Source: Thermoplasmata archaeon | Lineage (GTDB): Archaea > Thermoplasmatota > Thermoplasmata > Thermoplasmatales > Thermoplasmataceae | Assembly (NCBI GenBank): GCA_021845155.1 | Contig: JAKBSB010000022.1 | Location: 1 to 12,281, forward strand | Length of the DNA stretch: 12,281 bases | Reading direction: 5' to 3' | Shown here: one piece after another, positions 7,205 through 12,281 of the stretch | Layout of the letters: every line of letters begins with the position of its first letter | How positions within the stretch are numbered: the first letter of the stretch is position 1 | Made by a program: the position numbers and the translations under genes | Notes under the pieces: generated by a model | The model's database searches: none | What the model was told of the DNA's origin: nothing | The model's input: only the letters and a program-made list of their open reading frames with translations

Positions 7205-8125
7205 TTAAAACGCTTCATTTATTGAATCCAGGACAATGTTCAACTGTGGTAGATTTTTCCTGACATTGAATATCTTTTTTATGTACTCTTTGCTGTAGAT
7301 GCCGGGAATAAGTGCTTCAAATATGAGAATTCCGTCTGTTCTTTTAAAATAGATTCCGAAATTTGGAAATGCAACATGTTTGCTCAGAAATATGAGTTCG
7401 TTGAGCATCTCATTCTGGTAGGTTATCTCCACGATTCCATTTTCTAAAGGTTTAATGTTGTACTGTCCAGGAGATAATGTGTCACAGTCTTTAAGGTATA
7501 GGTTGAATTTTATCTTCCCGTTCTCGTCTATGTACCGCAGCTCACCTGCAAAATCTCCATTTATACTGGGTAATACGCTGAGGTTTTCCTGTCCTTCGGG
7601 AGGTGTAAACCTGAAAGAAATACGCATCGTCCTGAAAAATTCCGAAAACAACTTTGCATTGTCCATACTCCTCCTGACCGGTCCCACATATTGTACAGAA
7701 TTTATTGCAGGAAAAGATTCTGAGGCAACCAGGGATGAAAAAGCATCAAGGTATTTGTCAATGAATCTGAGATGAAAATAATGTTTGCCGCCCCTTACGT
7801 ACTGAAAATCAATAACCAGCGAAGGTATTTCCATAAGTTTTCTGAAGAAGTTGTACTCCGTGTAGTGCGTGCTGTTTGAGTAAATGGTGTAAACATTTCC
7901 AGTCTTTCTGGCTTTGTTTGTCTTGAGAAACACGAAAAAGTCACGGTTCTGATCTTCGTTTTCTTCAAAATAATAGAGGAAGCTTTCTCTTGCGTCTCCA
8001 ATGGTCAAAACTGCCGGAATTACAATACCATGATCTCTTGCAAATCTTTCTATTGGGAAATCCCCACTGGCAGTGATAACTGCTTCCATATTCAGCCTTG
8101 AACTATAGTTATTATCCAGGATCAA
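7205..8125 (-). CDS. Unassigned 306-residue soluble protein
   Basis: I cannot assign a family. The protein has no signal peptide or membrane segment and is rich in beta strands and aromatic residues. An N-terminal part (about 13-130) includes MEAVITASGDFPIERFAR and a VRGGKHYFHLRFIDKYLDAF stretch. A second part runs from about 165 to 306. The first half vaguely recalls the input domain of archaeal Bat-type regulators, but there is no C-terminal helix-turn-helix, so this is only a guess. The start is TTG at 8125, supported by a TATA-like TATTATTTATTAA (8145-8157, minus strand) about 25 bases upstream. The ATG at 8089 is the alternative. It has its own promoter 61 bases below the membrane-protein gene. 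Confidence 0.72.
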   Translation of the reverse strand: MILDNNYSSRLNMEAVITASGDFPIERFARDHGIVIPAVLTIGDARESFLYYFEENEDQNRDFFVFLKTNKARKTGNVYTIYSNSTHYTEYNFFRKLMEIPSLVIDFQYVRGGKHYFHLRFIDKYLDAFSSLVASESFPAINSVQYVGPVRRSMDNAKLFSEFFRTMRISFRFTPPEGQENLSVLPSINGDFAGELRYIDENGKIKFNLYLKDCDTLSPGQYNIKPLENGIVEITYQNEMLNELIFLSKHVAFPNFGIYFKRTDGILIFEALIPGIYSKEYIKKIFNVRKNLPQLNIVLDSINEAF

Positions 8126-8144
8126 TAACAGGTGATTCCTGTGG

Positions 8145-8157
8145 TTAATAAATAATA
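8145..8157 (-). promoter_or_regulatory. TATA box of the 306-residue gene
   Basis: The minus strand reads TATTATTTATTAA, centred about 25 bases before the TTG at 8125 and much farther from the first in-frame ATG (8089). The spacing favours the leaderless TTG start. Confidence 0.45.
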
Positions 8158-8186
8158 CATGATGTGAAGCACGAAACTTTTCCCAT

Positions 8187-8564
8187 TCAGTTTATCTTTT
8201 CTTCCACTATACCTCTTACAGTTTTTGGATCGGGACTCCATGATATTGCCATTATACCACCAAGGAAAACAAGGACAAACCCAAAGAAAAGGCCTCCGGA
8301 TGTGCCAGCCCAGCTCAGTATTGAGCATACAAGAATGATAATCCCCCACATTGCATGCCTATTCCTGTTGAAGTAGAGAAGAAAAACTGAAATAAGTATT
8401 AAAAGCCCGGAAATCGTACCCGTTATTTCAAGCAGAATATCAAGGGGCGTATGTGTGGTGTGCATCAGTACAGCTAAACCAAAAATGCCAACATATGTTA
8501 TTATCACGCCTCCTATTCCTGATAAGATGGCCGCGTCAGATGGCCAACCCTTGAGGGATACCAT
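8187..8564 (-). CDS. Small four-helix membrane protein, unassigned
   Basis: This 125-residue protein has four predicted membrane helices at about residues 12-34, 42-64, 71-87 and 89-107. A basic turn (NRNRH) lies between helices 2 and 3, and there is a charged C-terminal tail (PDPKTVRGIVEEKIN). It resembles the many short four-helix archaeal proteins of unknown role, and no catalytic motif is visible. The start is ATG at 8564; TTTAAA at 8587-8592 lies 25 bases upstream with no Shine-Dalgarno site. It lies downstream of the archaellin gene on the same strand but with its own promoter, 142 bases away. A link to archaellum function is not shown. Confidence 0.72.
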   Translation of the reverse strand: MVSLKGWPSDAAILSGIGGVIITYVGIFGLAVLMHTTHTPLDILLEITGTISGLLILISVFLLYFNRNRHAMWGIIILVCSILSWAGTSGGLFFGFVLVFLGGIMAISWSPDPKTVRGIVEEKIN

Positions 8565-8586
8565 GCGGCAGTATTGCTGTTAACTA

Positions 8587-8592
8587 TTTAAA
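8587..8592. promoter_or_regulatory. Palindromic TATA box between two possible leaderless starts
   Basis: TTTAAA reads the same on both strands. It is 25 bases upstream of the membrane-protein ATG (8564, minus) and about 23 bases upstream of the ATG of a 25-residue ORF (8612, plus). It is well placed for the minus-strand gene; plus-strand use is inference. Confidence 0.45.
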
Positions 8593-8611
8593 CGAAAGTG
8601 ACTGTTATAGT

Positions 8612-8689
8612 ATGAAAAGAAACAGTAGGATCTTCTCTCCCCCGGAAGCCGGGATGTTTGCGGACAACCGGCAACCGGGTTCAGAGTAA
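8612..8689 (+). CDS. Candidate 25-residue leaderless ORF in a GC-rich patch
   Basis: The frame reads MKRNSRIFSPPEAGMFADNR plus five residues, ending in TAA. It is basic at the start and proline-rich in the middle. The ATG sits about 23 bases after the TTTAAA box, as for leaderless genes in this window. The patch from about 8637 to 8700 is distinctly GC-richer than its surroundings and includes two short inverted repeats, CCCGG-AAG-CCGGG (8641-8653) and CCGG-CAA-CCGG (8668-8678). A structured small RNA, or a 3' element of the archaellin mRNA on the other strand, would explain the patch equally well. No family is recognised. Confidence 0.25.
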   Translation: MKRNSRIFSPPEAGMFADNRQPGSE

Positions 8690-8706
8690 GACCGAGGCGT
8701 CTATGT

Positions 8707-9432
8707 TTATTGCAGCGTGACTTCATTGGTTATAAAGGCATTTGGGGCAGTAAACTGAATTACTGCCTGGGCACCGACTTCCGGTGTAACCTGCCCCGAA
8801 ACCTGCATATTCTGCGTGATTTCAGCACCGAATGTATTGGATACATTCAGTATTATTGCGGCTGTATCGCCGGGTGATATGACTGGATACTGGCTATCAA
8901 CTGAGTTGGTAGGATCCTGAACAACTATCACACCGAAATTGGTAGCATCATGATGTGACGCGCTGAGGTAACCCCACTGTTTCTCACTGAACAGATCCTG
9001 GGTTCCATTGATTGCAGTGTTATTGTATATGGAATCGTTGTAGACCAGAATGGCAGTGACTCCATTCACTGTCAGTGTTACACTGGCATTACCAAGGTTT
9101 ATGGCTGATCCACCCGCGTTGTTGGTAACAAATATTGCCAGGAGGGTTACGCCACCTGCCTCAGCCGGGTGGGAAGGGTCATAACCCATGATCTGTGTGA
9201 TTGATATGCCACTGGAAACCTGGTTAATGGTTGTAGTTCCGGTTGACGTGGCTTTTTGTTGCAGTATACCGGCGGTGTGTATCAGGACAGATGCCGCAAC
9301 AGCTGCCACAAGAACCATGGCAATAAAGACTATAAGAACGCCTATTCCCGTCTCTGCTTTATCATCAGGATCCCTGCTGAACTGCCTTGAAATGGCTTTT
9401 CTAACATGCCTGAAATATGTATTAACCTTCAT
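8707..9432 (-). CDS. Archaellin (archaeal flagellin) precursor
   Basis: This is the filament subunit of the archaellum. The class III signal peptide ends DDKAETG. Cleavage by the archaellin peptidase is expected after G29, leaving the hallmark IGVLIVFIAMVLVAAVAASVLI (30-51), the hydrophobic assembly helix. The rest is a beta-rich outer domain with several N-glycosylation sequons (for example NAS, NDS, NNT, NGT, NVS) and a typical end (FTAPNAF to the final VTLQ). The total is 241 residues, about 212 when mature. The 29-residue leader is longer than the roughly 6-15 usual in archaellins. The ATG at 9432 has a GAGG Shine-Dalgarno site seven bases upstream, so this start is supported. No other arl/fla genes are in the window. 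Confidence 0.92.
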   Translation of the reverse strand: MKVNTYFRHVRKAISRQFSRDPDDKAETGIGVLIVFIAMVLVAAVAASVLIHTAGILQQKATSTGTTTINQVSSGISITQIMGYDPSHPAEAGGVTLLAIFVTNNAGGSAINLGNASVTLTVNGVTAILVYNDSIYNNTAINGTQDLFSEKQWGYLSASHHDATNFGVIVVQDPTNSVDSQYPVISPGDTAAIILNVSNTFGAEITQNMQVSGQVTPEVGAQAVIQFTAPNAFITNEVTLQ

Positions 9433-9439
9433 CTATACG

Positions 9440-9443
9440 CCTC
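9440..9443 (-). promoter_or_regulatory. Shine-Dalgarno site of the archaellin gene
   Basis: The minus strand reads GAGG followed seven bases later by ATG. Together with the TATA box at 9481-9491 it predicts a 5' leader of about 27 bases, whereas most other first genes here look leaderless. A leader with a ribosome site fits a highly translated structural protein. Confidence 0.5.
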
Positions 9444-9480
9444 TTTCTATTGTGGTACGCTGTTATGTATATTGTTATGT

Positions 9481-9491
9481 TAGTATATAAA
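9481..9491 (-). promoter_or_regulatory. TATA box of the archaellin gene
   Basis: The minus strand reads TTTATATACTA, a near-consensus archaeal TATA box and the best in the window. The transcription start is expected near 9460. Confidence 0.6.
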
Positions 9492-9509
9492 CAGATTAAC
9501 GCAAGGAAC

Positions 9510-9530
9510 GAGAAAAATTTCGCTTTTCTC
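9510..9530. repeat. Inverted repeat upstream of the archaellin promoter
   Basis: GAGAAAA (9510-9516) and TTTTCTC (9524-9530) are perfect 7-base inverted arms around a 7-base spacer. The repeat lies about 20 bases upstream of the archaellin TATA box, where archaeal activators usually bind, and in the gap before the divergent transposase-like gene. It could be a protein binding site or a hairpin; its function is inferred from position only. Confidence 0.45.
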
Positions 9531-9650
9531 ATACAATGATGCCGTGGGGAATCAATGAAACGTTATCTCTGCAAATACCTACAGACATGCAAGTATAGGT
9601 TTGTGCAAAAAAAGGTTATGACCACAGGACAGGTATAATAATTTGATAAC

Positions 9651-10523
9651 ATGCTAAGCACAGATGACAAAAGGTTTATAATTCAGAGTGTGGAGAATGG
9701 CTACAAGGTAAGCGATCTCGCAAGGATGTTCAATGTAACGCCAAGGAGGGTCCAGCAGATCCTGAAAGAAGATATAGATGAGGAACATACAAAGAAACGT
9801 TACTCTTCTTTAACAGAACAGGATGTCACGGAGATAGAGAATCTGTGGAATAACTATAAGGTTGGTTCGAGAACAATATTCTATCTTCTGAAGAGTCGTG
9901 GCAGATCCATATCCTACTACCAGATCTACAACTACATGAGGGGAAAGAAAATGATACGCGCCAAATATTCAAAGGAGGGCGAGATATCAAAATCCGAGGT
10001 TGAGCCTCCGCTAACAACAGTATTTATGGATTATCATCAGACCGGAATGGATTATCCATACGCAGTAGTGTGCGTGGATATGTCAACAAAGAAAATACTC
10101 TCAATGGTTGAGACAAGGAAAATTACAAAGGAGGTAATGGAAAAAAATATAGACGCACTGGCAGAGTTCAGGAAAAGCAGCAGCCTGGACATCCAGAAAG
10201 TGTATCTCAGAAGTGGCATACTCAGCATACTTTACGGTGCAACAGACGTGAAATTCTACTTTTCCAAGAAGGGAGTGGAAAATGTTGAAAGCGACAAACA
10301 TGGGAACAGGGTTCATCTGGCTCTTTCCAGACTCTGGCAGAACTACGACAGGTTCAGGTGGACTTTTAACTCTCCCGAGAATTTCATATACTGGTACAAC
10401 AACAGGCCAATAATCAGCAAGTCACAGAACAGGGTTACAACACCAAATGAAATAATGGAGCAGTATCTCGAGGAGCAGAACCTGTTTTCGTCACAGGGAA
10501 AGAATCTTCCAAAAATTTCTTAG
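9651..10523 (+). CDS. Transposase/integrase-like DNA-binding protein, probably catalytically dead
   Basis: The protein begins with a helix-turn-helix (about residues 16-40, VSDLARMFNVTPRRVQQIL). A second winged-helix-like segment (about 56-100, SRTIFYLLKSRGRSISYYQIYNYM) follows, as in IS481/IS630-like transposases. Residues 120-275 follow the retroviral integrase-type fold: TTVFMDYHQ with D127 as first catalytic residue, then VCVDMSTKKILSMVETR, and a typical C-terminal WYNNRP and TPNEIM. The second aspartate is replaced (VYLRSGIL, R187 where DxG is expected). The region where the glutamate should be reads GNRVHLALSRLW, with no acidic residue. The 290-residue frame is intact and I see no flanking inverted repeats. 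A retained DNA-binding role, perhaps regulatory, is inference. The start is ATG at 9651; the nearest TATA-like GTATAATAA is only about 15 bases upstream. Confidence 0.82.
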   Translation: MLSTDDKRFIIQSVENGYKVSDLARMFNVTPRRVQQILKEDIDEEHTKKRYSSLTEQDVTEIENLWNNYKVGSRTIFYLLKSRGRSISYYQIYNYMRGKKMIRAKYSKEGEISKSEVEPPLTTVFMDYHQTGMDYPYAVVCVDMSTKKILSMVETRKITKEVMEKNIDALAEFRKSSSLDIQKVYLRSGILSILYGATDVKFYFSKKGVENVESDKHGNRVHLALSRLWQNYDRFRWTFNSPENFIYWYNNRPIISKSQNRVTTPNEIMEQYLEEQNLFSSQGKNLPKIS

Positions 10524-10540
10524 TTTAACTCGCTATTATT

Positions 10541-11314
10541 TCAGCTTTCTTCCAGGGGAACTTCGTTCCCACCCTTAATGGCTGGACTGATGAAACCAAC
10601 TCCCCGGTCTGTCCTATAAGTCCTGAAAGGAACATTGAATACTTTTTTAAGATTTTCCACAGTGAGCGTTCTTGAAGTTGGACCCTGATCCACCAATTCC
10701 CCATTTTTCAACATTATTATGTAGTCTGAGATGGCAGAAACAGCAGAAATATCATGCATTGCAAGCACTATTGTTTTACCCTTTCGTTTCAGTTCATTAA
10801 GGACCTCGTACACAAGCAACTGGTTATCAACATCAAGAAAGTTCGTGGGCTCATCCATGATCATGATATCCGATCCCTGGTATACTGAGGCGGCAATTGT
10901 TACAAGTCTCCTTTCACCTCCGCTCAAAGAATTGAAACTACTGTAAAGAAAATGCCTGATATTGAATATCTCCAGGGAGTCTAACATCTCTGCCTCATTC
11001 AGGTCCCTGGCATATCCAGAGACCATCATGACATCTTTTACCGTAAAGCTCAGTGGATCATTTATCTCCTGGGCCACAAACGACATCCTCCTGGCAAGAT
11101 CAACCGGCCTGATTTTCCATACTTCCTTCCCTTCCAGTGTTACGCTTCCTCCGGATGGTTTAAGGTCGCCATGCATAAGCCTCAGTGTGGTGGATTTCCC
11201 AGAACCGTTCTTTCCCATTATGACTGTTATACTTCCTTCCGGTATTCTGGTCGAAGTGGGACCAAGACTGAACATACCGGTTGAATAGGTTGTATTCTCC
11301 AGTTTAAGTTCCAT
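10541..11314 (-). CDS. ABC transporter ATP-binding protein, iron-siderophore/cobalamin type
   Basis: This is the nucleotide-binding subunit that powers import of a metal chelate, heme or cobalamin. It has Walker A GKNGSGKST (34-42), Q-loop Q82, signature LSGGE (130-134), Walker B IMIMDE (150-155) and switch histidine H187. The 257 residues match FecE/BtuD-type ATPases, and the ARRMSFVAQE segment with the PTNFLDVDNQ stretch after Walker B are typical of that group. The ATG at 11314 lies inside the end of the permease gene (11-base overlap) and has a near-perfect AGGAGGT Shine-Dalgarno site, so translation is coupled. The substrate cannot be told from the sequence; the binding-protein gene is not in the window. 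It is convergent with the transposase-like gene, 17 bases away. Confidence 0.94.
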   Translation of the reverse strand: MELKLENTTYSTGMFSLGPTSTRIPEGSITVIMGKNGSGKSTTLRLMHGDLKPSGGSVTLEGKEVWKIRPVDLARRMSFVAQEINDPLSFTVKDVMMVSGYARDLNEAEMLDSLEIFNIRHFLYSSFNSLSGGERRLVTIAASVYQGSDIMIMDEPTNFLDVDNQLLVYEVLNELKRKGKTIVLAMHDISAVSAISDYIIMLKNGELVDQGPTSRTLTVENLKKVFNVPFRTYRTDRGVGFISPAIKGGNEVPLEES

Positions 11315-12281
11315 ATTTACCTCCTGCCATCTTTCGCATGATGAGAAGGAAAAAAGGAACTCCTATGATACCGGTGATTATTCCTATGGGTATGACAACG
11401 CCCACAACAGCTCCTCTGGCAATATCGTCAGCCAGAATCAGGAATATTGCGCCAGTTATTGCGGATCCAGGGAGGACAAAACGGTTAGACCCGCCAAATA
11501 TTATTCTTGAAACATGTGGCATTATAAGCCCAACGAAACCAATCAGGCCGCTTATGGAAACTGATGCTGACACACTGAGAGCAACAAGAAATATGGACAG
11601 CCCTTTTGTTCTTTCCACATTAACCCCAACGGATCTCGCATGAGTATCTCCCATCTGGAGTGCATCAAGCTCCCTGTACTGTGTAGCAAGTATGAAAGAA
11701 CATAGGATTACTACTGCTGTGACGGGAAACAGTTCAAGCCAGTTTATGTTTTCCAGGGAACCAAGGAGCCAGAAAAATGCTTCGTTCTCCAGATTTATGT
11801 TTGAGAATAGCAATAGCGCTACAATGGCCGAAAGGAAGAACGATAATGCAACACCAGTCAGCAGCATGTATGTGGGGTGAGCCTTTCCGCCTCTCAGAGC
11901 GAACATATAAACTGCAAGCACAGATGCCATGGCAAAAATGAAAGCGAGCAACTGTTGTGTATAAAGCCCCAGAAATGTAAGCCCAAGTATTATGGTCATC
12001 ACCGCACCAAGGGCTGCCCCACTTGAAAGTCCAATGATATAAGGCTCCGTTATGGGATTCCTGAATATACTCTGGATCACTGCACCACCAATACCAAGAG
12101 ATGCCCCAACCACCAGTCCTCCAAGCACTTCCGGTTCCCTGATGGATGCAATTATGGTATACTGCGTTGTGGTATAATTCTCAGGCAAGAACCTTGAAAT
12201 TAATGGAATCTGGCTGCCGTAAATCTGCAGTACGGATATGAATGATATATGTACCGAACCAATAAAACTTGAAAATATAAT
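11304..12281 (-). CDS. FecCD/BtuC-family ABC permease, 5' end beyond the window
   Basis: This is the membrane subunit of the same importer. The frame is open from the stop at 11304 through the right edge. The TTG at 12188 that could serve as a start is internal: the 31 codons before it (including GSVHISFISVLQIYG) look like the usual first loop after helix 1. Family signatures include EPEVLGGLVVGASLGIGGAVIQ, the RNPITEPYIIGLSSGAALG segment, the LLGSLENINW region, and GLIGFVGLIMPHVSRIIFG, a strongly conserved FecCD segment that contacts the ATPase. Eight or nine hydrophobic helices are visible out of the usual ten. About 325 residues are present, close to full length. It is co-transcribed with the ATPase. 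Confidence 0.94.
   Translation of the reverse strand: MIFSSFIGSVHISFISVLQIYGSQIPLISRFLPENYTTTQYTIIASIREPEVLGGLVVGASLGIGGAVIQSIFRNPITEPYIIGLSSGAALGAVMTIILGLTFLGLYTQQLLAFIFAMASVLAVYMFALRGGKAHPTYMLLTGVALSFFLSAIVALLLFSNINLENEAFFWLLGSLENINWLELFPVTAVVILCSFILATQYRELDALQMGDTHARSVGVNVERTKGLSIFLVALSVSASVSISGLIGFVGLIMPHVSRIIFGGSNRFVLPGSAITGAIFLILADDIARGAVVGVVIPIGIITGIIGVPFFLLIMRKMAGGKYGT
11319..11325 (-). promoter_or_regulatory. Strong Shine-Dalgarno site for the ABC ATPase
   Basis: The minus strand reads AGGAGGT, about four bases before the ATG at 11314 and inside the last codons of the permease gene. It fixes the ATPase start. Confidence 0.65.

Noticed and set aside
9539..9598. Tiny 19-codon ORF (MPWGINETLSLQIPTDMQV) between the archaellin gene and the transposase-like gene
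   Set aside because: No TATA box at the right distance and no Shine-Dalgarno site; the length is within chance expectation.
9600..10560. Complete insertion sequence around the transposase-like gene
   Set aside because: I found no matching terminal inverted repeats or target-site duplication at either side by eye, and the catalytic residues are missing.
12186..12188. TTG as the true start of the FecCD permease
   Set aside because: The frame is open upstream to the window edge with typical family sequence, so the real start lies outside the window.

Overview
The window looks like chromosomal DNA from a euryarchaeon of the Thermoplasmatales type (Thermoplasma, Ferroplasma, Cuniculiplasma and uncultured acid-mine 'plasma' lineages). 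Supporting signs are an archaellin with a class III signal peptide, a DUF835 protein, a GvpD/KaiC-like ATPase, an LDH-like malate dehydrogenase and QueC/QueD. AT-rich TATA boxes lie about 22-29 bases upstream of start codons that have no Shine-Dalgarno site, which implies leaderless transcripts, and several starts are TTG or GTG. The exact genus cannot be read from the sequence.

Layout, left to right. Bases 1-35 (minus) hold the first codons of a gene leaving the left edge. Bases 248-1213 (minus) encode porphobilinogen synthase HemB, divergent from an unassigned 133-residue protein (1246-1647, plus). Bases 1792-4120 (minus) hold a two-gene operon: a DUF835 protein, then a GvpD/KaiC-like P-loop ATPase. 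A gene-poor stretch, possibly with a decayed gene tail, precedes malate dehydrogenase (4439-5410, plus). Malate dehydrogenase overlaps tail-to-tail with queC, which is downstream of and overlaps queD (minus); both act in the preQ0 pathway that feeds archaeosine in tRNA. A tRNA-Arg(CCT) follows at 6730-6804, then about 400 bases without a gene.

From 7205 to 9432 three minus-strand genes lie in series, each with its own promoter: an unassigned 306-residue soluble protein, a four-helix membrane protein and an archaellin. A GC-rich patch between the last two contains a possible 25-residue leaderless ORF. Divergent from the archaellin gene is a 290-residue transposase-like protein (9651-10523, plus) with two helix-turn-helix regions and an integrase-like core. 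It has lost two of the three catalytic acidic residues but keeps an intact frame. The right end (10541-12281, minus) is an iron/cobalamin-type ABC transporter: ATPase plus a FecCD permease that runs off the edge.

Most of the window is ordinary housekeeping. The parts deserving attention are the intact but catalytically dead integrase-like DNA-binding protein facing a stand-alone archaellin gene across an inverted repeat, the DUF835/ATPase operon, and the GC-rich patch with the tiny ORF. I see no CRISPR array, rRNA, complete insertion sequence or obvious defence system.
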